Assembly: GCF_016863615.1 (NCBI RefSeq)
Contig: NZ_BOPF01000048.1
Location: 1-64,000, forward strand
Direction: 5' to 3'
DNA length: 64,000 nucleotides
Source: Virgisporangium aliadipatigenens
GTDB lineage: Bacteria; Actinomycetota; Actinomycetes; Mycobacteriales; Micromonosporaceae
The notes under the pieces were generated by a model. That model was given only the letters and a program-made list of their open reading frames with translations, was not told where the DNA came from and searched no databases. A program made the position numbers and the translations under genes. Of this stretch, positions 41,096-50,970 are shown piece after piece (position 1 is the stretch's first letter; each line of letters opens with the position of its first letter).

Positions 41096-42451
41096 TCAGG
41101 CGCAGGCCGTGCCGTTGACGGTGAACCGCGTCGGCGGGCTGTTGGTGCCGCTGTACGTCGCCTGGAGGCCGAACGTCGTGCTGCCGCCCGGGGCGATGGT
41201 GGGGTTGTAGCTGACGTTGCGCGCGCTGACCGAGGCGCCGGTCTGCGTGACGGTGGCGTTCCACGCGTTGGTCACCTGCTGGTTGCCCGCCCAGTCCCAG
41301 GTCACCGTCCAGCCGTTGAGCGGCGCGCTGCCGAGATTGGTGACGGTCACCTCGGCGGTGAAGCCGTTGTTCCAGGCGTTCATCCTGAAGGCGACCCGGC
41401 AGCCGGACGCGCCGGACGACGGCGACGGACTCGTGGGGACGGAGGCACTCGGCGACGGCGAGACCGGGTTGCTCGGCGAGGGCGAGATCGGGTTGCTCGC
41501 CGACGGCGACGTGGGAACCGTGCGGTCCAACCCGAAGAACTGGATCGCGACCTCGGCCATGCCGGCGGAGGGCAGCGAGTGGCCGGCGCCCTCGATGCTG
41601 TACGCCTCCACCTGCACCGTGCCGGAACCGTCGGCGTAGCGGCGGCGCTGCCAGCCGGCGCGCGGCGTGTCCGTCGAGGTCGGCGTCTGGCTCAGCCCGA
41701 ACACATCGGTCCACTGCTCGATCGACTCGCGCAGCAACGTGTACGGCACGAGCGTGTCGGCGGTGCCGTGCCACAGCTGGACGCGCGGCCGCGGGCCGGT
41801 GAAGCCCGGATACGCGCGCCGCACGGAGTCACCCCACTGCTGCGGCGTGCGGTCCATCGAGCCGCCGGTGCACCGGCTGCTGCCCGGCGGATAGTCGGCC
41901 GCGCCGGCGAAACAGTCGAACGGCACGCCCATGAACGACGCCCCGGCGCGGAACAGGTCCGGGTACACGGCGAGCATGTGTTGGGTCATCATGCCGCCGG
42001 AGGAACTGCCGGTGGCGAAGACCCGGGCGGGGTCACCGCCGTAGCGCTGCTTGACGTAGTTCACCATCGACACCAGCGAGACCGGATCGCTGCCGCCGCC
42101 CCGGCGCTTGGCGGCGTCGGACCACGTGTCGAAGCAGTTGCCGAAACCGGCCTGCTGGGTCGCGCTCGGGTAGATGACGACGAAGCCGTACCGGTCGGCG
42201 AGACGGGCGAACTCGCTGCTCGAGTAGAACCCGGGACCCGTTCCGCCGCAGCCGTGCATCGCCACCACGATCCCGGGCGCGGCCGGGCGGGTGTCGGGCA
42301 CGTAGAGGTGCATCCTCATGCCACCGGGGTTGTCGCCGAAGTTCGTCACCTCCACCAGCGCGGCGGCGGACGCCGGCGACGGCGGCACGAGACCGACGAC
42401 GGCGAGGATCGCGGCTGCGGCGAGAGCCAGTGCTGTTCTCGGACGGTTCAT
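41096..42451 (-). CDS. Secreted CE1-type esterase (PHB-depolymerase-like) with CBM2
   Basis: Predicted protein of 451 aa. Signal peptide ends near PASA; esterase domain (about 32-300) with MHGCGGTG oxyanion region, nucleophile Ser in GSSSGGMMTQ, Asp in HGTADTLVPY and His in EGAGHSLP. A linker of Ser/Pro-rich repeats and a CBM2 (about 350-451) follow. This family (Esterase_phb, grouped with CE1) includes acetylxylan and feruloyl esterases, and the cluster favours that over polyhydroxyalkanoate breakdown. The ATG at 42451 has GAGGAGG before it; a GTG one codon upstream is the alternative. Convergent with the sigma-factor gene. Confidence 0.86.
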   Translation of the reverse strand: MNRPRTALALAAAAILAVVGLVPPSPASAAALVEVTNFGDNPGGMRMHLYVPDTRPAAPGIVVAMHGCGGTGPGFYSSSEFARLADRYGFVVIYPSATQQAGFGNCFDTWSDAAKRRGGGSDPVSLVSMVNYVKQRYGGDPARVFATGSSSGGMMTQHMLAVYPDLFRAGASFMGVPFDCFAGAADYPPGSSRCTGGSMDRTPQQWGDSVRRAYPGFTGPRPRVQLWHGTADTLVPYTLLRESIEQWTDVFGLSQTPTSTDTPRAGWQRRRYADGSGTVQVEAYSIEGAGHSLPSAGMAEVAIQFFGLDRTVPTSPSASNPISPSPSNPVSPSPSASVPTSPSPSSGASGCRVAFRMNAWNNGFTAEVTVTNLGSAPLNGWTVTWDWAGNQQVTNAWNATVTQTGASVSARNVSYNPTIAPGGSTTFGLQATYSGTNSPPTRFTVNGTACA

Positions 42452-42518
42452 CACATCCTCCTCGGGTGGGGCCCGGGGGCGGCCTGCCGTGGTCCGCCCC
42501 CGGGTGCTCGATGCCCGG

Positions 42519-43841
42519 TCAGGCCAGGGCGCAGGCCGCGCCGTTGAGGGTGAACGACGTCGGCTTGCCGGTGTTGCCGGTGTGTGTCGCCTGGAAGCCG
42601 ATGCTGACCGACGTTCCGGGCGCGATGGTGCCGTTGTAGCTGACGTTGCGCGCCGTCACGGCTCCGCTGGTCGGCGAGTAGGTCGCGTTCCAGCCGCTGC
42701 TGATCGTCTGCCCGGCCGGCAGCGTGAACGCGAGCGTCCATCCGTTGATCGGGCTGCTGCCGGTGTTCGCGATGGTGACCGAGGCGGTGAAGCCGGTGTT
42801 CCAGGCGTTGACGGAGTAGCCGACGGAGCAGCCGCCGGACGGGTTGGGGCTGCCGTTCGACGGGCTGACCGGCGGGCTGGAGGGCGGTGCGCTCGACGGC
42901 GCGGCGCTCGACGGCGGCGGACTCGACGGGGTGGTGCCGTCGAACTGCGTGAAGAAGCGCCACACCTCGGTCTTCGTCCACGTGCGCGCGCCGCTGTCGC
43001 CGGAGGCCCCGTCGACCGGCGCCGGCCCGTGCCCGCCGTCGAACGCGGCCCACACGACCGGATAGCCGGCGCGGCAGCCCGAGTACGTGGTGGTGATGTG
43101 GGTGCGGCTGCCCACCGCCGGTTCGCGCGGGCTCTGTGCCGTGCAGCCGTTGTTGCGCACGAACGTGTCGCGCAGCCCCCGGCCCTGGGAGATGTTCAGG
43201 ACGTTGTCGCTGAGGCCGTGGATGCCCATGTACGCGATCGGCTGGGTGCCGCCGCTGCAGCCGCTCAGCTGCGCGCCGGAGAAGACGGCGACGGCGCGGA
43301 AGACGTTCGGGCGGGAGCACGCCAGCGAGTAGCTCATCCCGCCGCCGTAGCTGAAACCGAGCGCGAAGCGCTGCGTCGTCTCGACGCACAGGTCGCCTTC
43401 CAGCAGCCGGATCAGGTCGTCGACGAAGGTGACGTCCTGGCCGCCGGAGTTCGCCCAGCCGTTGTTGAACCCCTGCGGCGCGACGAAGATGGCGCTGTTG
43501 TTGGCCTGCGCGCGCAGGCCGTAGTACGACCAGACGAAGCCGTCGCTGCCGCCGGAGTCGACGTCGTTGGCGGTGCCGTTCAACCAATGGAAGCCGAAGA
43601 TCAGACGGTACGGATGGTTGCGGTCGTAGTTGTCGGGGATCCGCAGGATGTAGGTGCGGTTCTGGCCGCTGCTCTGGATCGTGCGGACGCCGCTGGTCAG
43701 CGTCGGCGCCTTGCCGCAGCCGGCGGTCGCCGCGCTGGTGCCGGCATCCGCCGCCGCGGCGAGATGGGTCCCCACACCGATCCCGGCGGCCGCGAACGCC
43801 GTGGCGGCGGCGATCACCGTGAGGTGCTTTCTCAACTTCAT
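42519..43841 (-). CDS. Secreted CE1 feruloyl-esterase-like protein with CBM2
   Basis: Predicted protein of 440 aa. Signal peptide ends near LAAAADA. The esterase domain (about 40-310) begins CGKAPTLTSG and has RTYILRIPDNYD, HWLNGTANDVD, nucleophile Ser in GFSYGGGMSY and a His in DGGHGPAP. This is the pattern of fungal and bacterial type C/D feruloyl esterases, with disulfide Cys residues. A Ser/Pro linker and CBM2 (about 345-440) end the protein. It should release ferulate esterified to arabinose on arabinoxylan. AAGGGGG precedes the ATG. It lies 67 bases upstream of the CE1 gene on the same strand, so both esterases are probably co-expressed. Confidence 0.87.
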   Translation of the reverse strand: MKLRKHLTVIAAATAFAAAGIGVGTHLAAAADAGTSAATAGCGKAPTLTSGVRTIQSSGQNRTYILRIPDNYDRNHPYRLIFGFHWLNGTANDVDSGGSDGFVWSYYGLRAQANNSAIFVAPQGFNNGWANSGGQDVTFVDDLIRLLEGDLCVETTQRFALGFSYGGGMSYSLACSRPNVFRAVAVFSGAQLSGCSGGTQPIAYMGIHGLSDNVLNISQGRGLRDTFVRNNGCTAQSPREPAVGSRTHITTTYSGCRAGYPVVWAAFDGGHGPAPVDGASGDSGARTWTKTEVWRFFTQFDGTTPSSPPPSSAAPSSAPPSSPPVSPSNGSPNPSGGCSVGYSVNAWNTGFTASVTIANTGSSPINGWTLAFTLPAGQTISSGWNATYSPTSGAVTARNVSYNGTIAPGTSVSIGFQATHTGNTGKPTSFTLNGAACALA

Positions 43842-43853
43842 GTGTTGTCCCCC

Positions 43854-45590
43854 TTACGGGCTGGTGCAGGCGATGGACGGGTTCGAGGCGGCGCCGGTGG
43901 CCAGGAAGCCGAAGGTGACCGACGAACCCGCCCCGACGGAGGCGTTGTACGAGACGTTGGAGACCACCGCGGTGCCGCCGCTACCGCTCAGCACGCCGCC
44001 CCAGATCTGGTTGACGGCCTGGTCGGCGCGCAGCGGCCAGCGCACGGTCCAGCCGTTGACGGGCGTGGAGCCGGCGGCGACGGTCACCTCGCCCTGGAAC
44101 CCGCCCGCCCACGTGCTGACGGTGCGGTACGAGGCGGTGCACGCCCCGGTGGACGGACTGTCCGATGTGGACGGTGACGGCGACGCGGGGTTGGACGGCG
44201 ACGCCGGTGCCGACGGCGACGGACTGCTGCCGGTGCCGTCGAACTGCCACCAGTTCAGGTTGAACAGGTCGCCGCTGCCGCCGGTGAAGCGCAGGAACAG
44301 GTCGTGCGTGCCGGTCGCGGCGCTCACCGGGCAGGAGACCGTGGTCCAGGTCTGCCAGCCGCCGGTGCCGGCGACGGTGCAGGTGCCCACCAGGGTGCCG
44401 GTGGCGCTGTCGAGGCGCAGTTCGATGCGGCCGCCGCTGGTCGCCGAGGCCACCCGGGCCCGGAACGCCGTCGCGCCGGCGCCGAACGCGACCCCCTTCA
44501 CCTTGATGGAGTCCCCGTTGTTGATGAACCCGACGTTGCGCCCGCCCTCGCCGGCGACCTCCGTCTCGACGCCGTTGGCCCAGGCGATCGTCTCGGCCTC
44601 CTGGCGCACGTACGGATTCAGCGTCCCGATCTGCGGTGCGCCCGTCGTGGTCATGTTGATGGTCGGGATGGTTCCGTTGCTGCCGTAGCTGAACTTCTCC
44701 ACGGCGACCGAGCGGGTGTAACCGCCGCCGCCGGGCAGCGCGCCGTTGTGGTAGAAGAAGTACGACCCGCCGTTGAAGTCGACGATGCCCGGGTGGTTGG
44801 TGAAGCTGCTGCCCTGGGTGGGCATGACGGTCCCGCGGTAGGTCCACGGTCCGGTCGGTCCGGTCGCCGTCGAGTAGGCGATGTGCTCACTGCAGCATTT
44901 GGCGGCGTACACGTTGTAGTAGAGGCCGTTGCGCTTGAAGACCCACGGGCCCTCCTCGTACAGCGTCGGCCGGTTGGCGTCGCCGGTGCGGGTGCCGAAA
45001 CCCGCCGTGGTCAACGGAATCTTCGTCGCGCTGCCCGAGTACGAGACCATGTCGGCGTTGAGCCGCACGTACCAGAGGTTGGGGTTGCCCCAGTACAGGT
45101 ACGCCTGCCCGTCGTCGTCGATGAACACCGTCGGGTCGATCTCGTTGGTGTCCACCAGCGGATGGCCGAGGGCATCGCGGAACGGCCCGGTCGGGCTGTC
45201 CGCCACCGCGACCCCGATCGCCATCCGGCCGGTCGCGCGGACCTTCATCGGGACGTACCAGTAGAACTTCCCGTTGCGTTCGACGGCCTGGCCGGCCCAG
45301 GCGTCGGCGCTCGCCCAACTGAACGACGCGAGATTCAACGGCGAGCCGTGATCGGTCCAGTTCACCATGTCGGCGGAGGACCACACCCGCCATTCCTTCA
45401 TCGTGAACCACGTCGAGCCGTCCTCGTCGTGACCGGTGTACAGGTACACGCGGCCGTTGTGCACCAACGGTGCCGGGTCGGCCGTGTAGATGGTCTGGAC
45501 GATCGGGTTGTCCGCTCTGGCGATGTCCGGCGACAGCGCAGCGACACACACCGCGGCCACGAGGCACGCGAGTATCCGCTTCGCATTCAT
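43854..45590 (-). CDS. Secreted GH43 arabinoxylan arabinofuranohydrolase with CBM6 and CBM2
   Basis: Predicted protein of 578 aa: signal peptide to about 26, GH43 propeller (about 27-320), CBM6 (about 335-455), Ser/Pro linker and CBM2 (about 485-578). Motifs are base Asp in IYTADPAPLVHNGRVYLYTGHDE, the modulating Asp in EIDPTVFIDDDGQAYLYWG, and acid Glu in LYEEGPWVFKRNGLYYNVY. The layout GH43 plus CBM6 is that of Bacillus XynD-type enzymes that remove arabinose from arabinoxylan. GGAGGAAACG precedes the ATG at 45590. It is followed 12 bases later by the feruloyl-esterase gene, making an esterase/arabinosidase operon. Confidence 0.9.
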   Translation of the reverse strand: MNAKRILACLVAAVCVAALSPDIARADNPIVQTIYTADPAPLVHNGRVYLYTGHDEDGSTWFTMKEWRVWSSADMVNWTDHGSPLNLASFSWASADAWAGQAVERNGKFYWYVPMKVRATGRMAIGVAVADSPTGPFRDALGHPLVDTNEIDPTVFIDDDGQAYLYWGNPNLWYVRLNADMVSYSGSATKIPLTTAGFGTRTGDANRPTLYEEGPWVFKRNGLYYNVYAAKCCSEHIAYSTATGPTGPWTYRGTVMPTQGSSFTNHPGIVDFNGGSYFFYHNGALPGGGGYTRSVAVEKFSYGSNGTIPTINMTTTGAPQIGTLNPYVRQEAETIAWANGVETEVAGEGGRNVGFINNGDSIKVKGVAFGAGATAFRARVASATSGGRIELRLDSATGTLVGTCTVAGTGGWQTWTTVSCPVSAATGTHDLFLRFTGGSGDLFNLNWWQFDGTGSSPSPSAPASPSNPASPSPSTSDSPSTGACTASYRTVSTWAGGFQGEVTVAAGSTPVNGWTVRWPLRADQAVNQIWGGVLSGSGGTAVVSNVSYNASVGAGSSVTFGFLATGAASNPSIACTSP

Positions 45591-45691
45591 CGTTTCCTCC
45601 CGCGAATATCGATGTGTGCCGAACATTGCCAGAGCGTTTCCGGGTCGTTCCAGTCGTTTCATAATCTTTCAGGACGACCTTCTCCGCCCCG

Positions 45692-45706
45692 CCGCCATAA
45701 CGCTTT
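45692..45706. repeat. Single arm related to the 37701 hairpin
   Basis: CGCCATAACGCTTTT followed by G matches the arm CGGCATAACACTTTTG with two changes. No inverted partner is seen nearby. It lies about 100 bases upstream of the GH43/CBM6 gene and just beyond the end of the CBM2-hydrolase gene. Confidence 0.4.
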
Positions 45707-45712
45707 TGCGGG

Positions 45713-46981
45713 TCAGAGGGTCAGGTTCTTCTGCTGCACGGTCCACTGGGTGTTGCACAGTCCGCAGTTGCTGCCGACGAACGCGGTACCGGCCGTGGTG
45801 TCTCCCTTGAGGCGCCACTTCAGATACAACACCGTCACGCGGCCGAACTCACCGCCGTTCGTCTGGTCGTAGGTGCCGCCGTGGCCGACGTTGAGGTTGC
45901 CCATGAACGCGGGCAGGCCGGCGGGCAGCTTGCCCCAGTCGTCCATCGCGTTCGGATAGGCGATGTCGCTCGGCCCACCGATGAAGTACGCGATCGGCTT
46001 GGTCAGCCTGCGCAGCTGGTAGTCGTTCGCGTCGTTGAGCAGGCCGCTGCTGTAGATGCCGGTCGTGGTGACGCGCGGGTCGTTGGAGACCTCGTACGCC
46101 TCCAGCCCGCCGCAGGAGAAGCCGGCGACGGCCACCTTCGACGTGTCGATGCGGCCGAACAGCGCGCTGCCCTGCCGGCTGTTCTCCGCGAACACCCAGT
46201 CGATCGACTGGGTCAGCATCGCGGCCGTCGTGGAGCCGCTGCCGTTCGGGTTGCCGTTGGCGATCGCGAGGAACCCGTGCGAGGCGATCTCGCGCAGGAA
46301 GTTCAGCTGTCCGGTGCCGTTGGCCGCGCAGGCGCCGTTGCCCCACACGAAGACGGGCATTCGTTCCGCGGGGAGGTTCACCGGGCGGTAGATGGTGTGG
46401 TTCGGCAGGCTGCCCGCCGTCTCGTAGCGCGCCGGGTACGGACCCGAGCCGCCGCCCCCGGGAACGGGTGACGGGCTGGTGCTGCGGCTGGGGCTGGGGC
46501 TCGCACTGGGACTGCTGCCGCCCGTCGGCGAACCGGTGGCGCCCGGCGACGACGGGGTGAGATCGCCGGTGCAGGTGGTGCCGTTCAGCGCGAAGCTCGT
46601 CGGGGCCGGGTTGCTGCCGTTCCAGGTGCCGTTGAAGCCGAAGGCGGTGCTGCCGCCGGTCGGGATGGCGCCGTTGTAGGGGGCGTTGGCGACGCTCACC
46701 TGCGCGCCGGACTGCGTGACGGAGCCGTTCCACAGCTGGGTGATGCTCTGACCGGCGGCGAACGACCAGGTCAACCGCCAACTCGTGGTGGGCTCGCCGA
46801 GGTTGGTGACGGTGACGTTGGCGCCGAAGCCGCCGGGCCACGAACTGGAGACCGCATAATCGACCCGGCAGCCGGCCGCGGCCTGGGCGGCGCTGGTGTG
46901 CAGGACGCCGACCGTGGCGGCTGCGGCGAGACCGAGGACGGCGGCGATCGTTGTCGTACGGCGTCGGCGGGTAGGTGCCAT
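45713..46981 (-). CDS. Secreted CBM2 alpha/beta hydrolase of unknown specificity
   Basis: Predicted protein of 422 aa: signal peptide to about 36, CBM2 (about 37-140), a Gly/Ser/Pro linker, and a hydrolase domain (about 190-422). The hydrolase shows VFVWGNGACAANG (possible oxyanion region), nucleophile Ser in AVAGFSCGGLEAY, Asp in GGPSDIAYPNA and His in VGHGGTYD. The Ser is followed by Cys, unusual among the cluster's esterases, and a Cys-rich end CGLCNTQW is present. I do not recognise a carbohydrate-esterase family. Attachment to CBM2 and its position beside arabinoxylan esterases suggest a plant-wall ester. GGAGG precedes the ATG at 46981. Confidence 0.75.
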   Translation of the reverse strand: MAPTRRRRTTTIAAVLGLAAAATVGVLHTSAAQAAAGCRVDYAVSSSWPGGFGANVTVTNLGEPTTSWRLTWSFAAGQSITQLWNGSVTQSGAQVSVANAPYNGAIPTGGSTAFGFNGTWNGSNPAPTSFALNGTTCTGDLTPSSPGATGSPTGGSSPSASPSPSRSTSPSPVPGGGGSGPYPARYETAGSLPNHTIYRPVNLPAERMPVFVWGNGACAANGTGQLNFLREIASHGFLAIANGNPNGSGSTTAAMLTQSIDWVFAENSRQGSALFGRIDTSKVAVAGFSCGGLEAYEVSNDPRVTTTGIYSSGLLNDANDYQLRRLTKPIAYFIGGPSDIAYPNAMDDWGKLPAGLPAFMGNLNVGHGGTYDQTNGGEFGRVTVLYLKWRLKGDTTAGTAFVGSNCGLCNTQWTVQQKNLTL

Positions 46982-48714
<1,733 letters not shown>

Positions 48715-48733
48715 GCCGGCGCAGTACGGGTAG

Positions 48734-48767
48734 GACTGTAGGGCGGCCGGGAGGCCGCCCTACAGTC
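48734..48767 (+). terminator. Hairpin terminator after the xylanase gene
   Basis: GACTGTAGGGCGGCC at 48734-48748 and its exact reverse complement at 48753-48767 enclose GGGA. The 15-bp GC-rich stem without a T tract is the usual actinobacterial form. It insulates the xylanase from the ArsR-SulP unit. Confidence 0.8.
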
Positions 48768-48799
48768 ACGGGTCCAGCAGCAATGGCGACTTCGTCACA

Positions 48800-48831
48800 C
48801 TTATAACTTGAAGATTTCTTCAAGTTATAAG
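48800..48831. promoter_or_regulatory. 15-2-15 perfect palindrome, probable ArsR operator
   Basis: CTTATAACTTGAAGA, TT, then the exact complement in reverse: a 32-base AT-rich palindrome in otherwise GC-rich DNA. It ends 40 bases before the ArsR-type start and resembles the long ATA...TAT inverted repeats bound by ArsR/SmtB proteins, so autoregulation is very likely. Confidence 0.75.
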
Positions 48832-48871
48832 TTCTTCAGGCGATGTGGTTGCGAGGACCGGGGGTGATGGC

Positions 48872-49210
48872 GTGTCGGTGCCGCTGTATCAAGCCAAGGC
48901 GGAGCTGTTCCGGACGTTGGGGCACCCGGTGCGGATCCGGGTGCTGGAGTTGTTGCAGGACGGCCCGAAACCGGTGAGTGCCCTGCTGCTGGAGATCGAC
49001 GTGGAGGCGTCGAACCTCTCCCAGCAGCTGGCGGTACTGCGCCGAGCCGGCCTGGTGGAGTCCACCCGTGACGGCGCATCGGTGATGTACACGTTGAGCA
49101 CGCCTGACGTGGCCGATCTGCTGGCCGCCGGCAGAAGGATTCTCGGCTCGGTGTTGGCCGATCGTGATGGGCTGCTGGTGCAGCTGCAGGCAGACGGACG
49201 AGGCCGATGA
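48872..49210 (+). CDS. ArsR/SmtB-family regulator without cysteines
   Basis: Predicted protein of 112 aa, the family's usual size. The winged helix has FRTLGHPVRIRVLELL and the recognition region SNLSQQLAVLRRAGLVESTRDG. No Cys is present anywhere, so the usual thiol metal or persulfide sites are missing; any effector would bind through other residues. The GTG at 48872 is preceded by GGGGGTGAT; GTG codons at 48845 and 48878 are alternatives. The stop overlaps the SulP start (ATGA), so both are one unit controlled by the palindrome upstream. Confidence 0.87.
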   Translation: MSVPLYQAKAELFRTLGHPVRIRVLELLQDGPKPVSALLLEIDVEASNLSQQLAVLRRAGLVESTRDGASVMYTLSTPDVADLLAAGRRILGSVLADRDGLLVQLQADGRGR

Positions 49211-50949
49211 AGGCCGCCGCAGTCGTTCGGGTCGCCGAACGGGTCGGTGCGTTGCTGCCGCAGCGCGCGGACTGGGTCGCGGCACGTCGCGCCCCCCGTC
49301 GGGACCTGGTGGCCGGGTTGACCGTGGCGGTGGTGGCGTTGCCGCTGGCGCTGGCCTTCGGCGTCAGCTCCGGTCTCGGCGCGCAGGCGGGCCTGGTCAC
49401 CGCGGTGGTCGCCGGCGCGGTCGCGGCTGTCTTCGGCGGGTCCAACCTTCAGGTGTCCGGGCCGACCGGGGCGATGACGGTGGTGCTGGTACCGGTGGTC
49501 GTGCGGTTCGGCGCGACCGGAGTACTGATGGTCGGCGTGCTGGCCGGGCTGGTGCTGATGGGTTTGGCGCTGGCCCGTCTCGGCCGCTACGTGCGGTACC
49601 TGCCCACCCCGGTCATCGAGGGCTTCACCGCCGGCATCGCCGTGGTCATCGCGCTGCAGCAGGTCCCCGCCGCGCTGGGGGTCACCGACGCGCACGGGGA
49701 GAAGGTGTGGGCGGTGGCCGCCGATGCCGCGACCCGGTTCGCCACACATCCACACCCCGCTCCGATCGCGGTCGCCCTGGGCGTCGCCGCAGTGATGCTG
49801 CTCGGCGCCAGGTGGCGTCCCGGACTGCCGTTCTCCCTGATCGCGGTGGCCGCCGCAACCGGTCTGGCGCAGGCGGTGCCGCTGAACCTGGCCCGCATCG
49901 GTACGCTGCCCGCCGGACTGCCCACCCCGTCGCTGGAGTTCCTGGACCCGCACGCCGTCGCCGCGCTGGTGCCCTCGGCACTGGCCGTGGCCGCACTCGC
50001 CGCGCTGGAAAGCCTGTTGTCGGCCACCGTCGCCGACGCGATGAGTGTGGGCGAGCAGCACGACCCCGACCGCGAACTGTTCGGCCAGGGCCTGGCCAAC
50101 GTGATCGTCCCGGTGTTCGGCGGCATCCCCGCCACGGCCGCGATCGCCCGGACCGCCGTCAACGTGCGCGCCGGCGCCGGCTCGAAACTCGCCTCCCTGA
50201 CCCACGCACTCGCCCTGGCGGTGATCATCCTGGCGGCCGCGCCGCTGGTCTCCCACATCCCGCTCGCCGCCCTGGCGGGAGTGCTGCTGGCCACCACGGT
50301 CCGAATGGTCGAGGCCAGCGCACTGCTCGCCCTGGCGCGTTCCACCCGCGGCGACGCAGTGGTCCTCGCGCTCACCTTCACCGTGACCGTCGCGCTGGAC
50401 CTGGTCACCGCCGTCGCTGTCGGTCTCGGCGTAGCCGTCGTCCTCGCCCTGCGCGCCGTGGCCCGCACCGCCCGGCTGGAGCAGGTCCCGCTGGAACCAG
50501 GCGACCACTCCGCCGAAGAACACCAGCTACTCGCCGAACACATCGTCGCCTACCGACTCGACGGTCCACTGTTCTTCGCCGCCGCTCACCACTTCCTGCT
50601 CGAACTGACCGAGGTCGCCGACGTGCGGGTCGTCATCCTGCGCATGTCCCGGGTGTCCACCATCGACTCGACCGGCGCACACGTACTCGGCGACGCCATA
50701 ACCCGCCTACAACGACGCGGAATCACCGTACTGCTGTCAGGCATCGCGCCCGACCACGAGCAGATCCTCACGACCCTCGGCGTGGGAGACCAACTGCGAC
50801 GCAACGGGCAGGTCTTCCCCGACACCCCCACCGCCATCGCACACGCCCGTACCCAGCTACTCAACCCGGCTCCACACGGCCGTGAACCACACGCCGGCAG
50901 CGACGCCGCGAAGCCCGTTCAGGCCAGAGCACACCGCCCTCGGCCCTGA
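49207..50949 (+). CDS. SulP-family anion transporter with STAS domain
   Basis: Predicted protein of 580 aa with about 11-12 membrane spans (about 30-425). SulP motifs are LTVAVVALPLALAFGVSSGLG near the start, FGGSNLQVSGPTGAMTVVL and VFGGIPATAAIARTAVNVRAGA. The C-terminal cytoplasmic STAS domain (about 440-545) has RLDGPLFFAAAHHF and STIDSTGAHVLGDA. SulP proteins carry sulfate, bicarbonate or dicarboxylates; which one cannot be told. Translationally coupled to the ArsR regulator, so expression is under its control. Confidence 0.92.
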   Translation: MKAAAVVRVAERVGALLPQRADWVAARRAPRRDLVAGLTVAVVALPLALAFGVSSGLGAQAGLVTAVVAGAVAAVFGGSNLQVSGPTGAMTVVLVPVVVRFGATGVLMVGVLAGLVLMGLALARLGRYVRYLPTPVIEGFTAGIAVVIALQQVPAALGVTDAHGEKVWAVAADAATRFATHPHPAPIAVALGVAAVMLLGARWRPGLPFSLIAVAAATGLAQAVPLNLARIGTLPAGLPTPSLEFLDPHAVAALVPSALAVAALAALESLLSATVADAMSVGEQHDPDRELFGQGLANVIVPVFGGIPATAAIARTAVNVRAGAGSKLASLTHALALAVIILAAAPLVSHIPLAALAGVLLATTVRMVEASALLALARSTRGDAVVLALTFTVTVALDLVTAVAVGLGVAVVLALRAVARTARLEQVPLEPGDHSAEEHQLLAEHIVAYRLDGPLFFAAAHHFLLELTEVADVRVVILRMSRVSTIDSTGAHVLGDAITRLQRRGITVLLSGIAPDHEQILTTLGVGDQLRRNGQVFPDTPTAIAHARTQLLNPAPHGREPHAGSDAAKPVQARAHRPRP

Positions 50950-50970
50950 CCGGGCGTGGACAGCGGGGCG

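Noticed and set aside
41096-42451. Polyhydroxybutyrate depolymerase
   Set aside because: The fold matches, but a cellulose-type CBM2 and the hemicellulase surroundings make a CE1 xylan esterase more likely.
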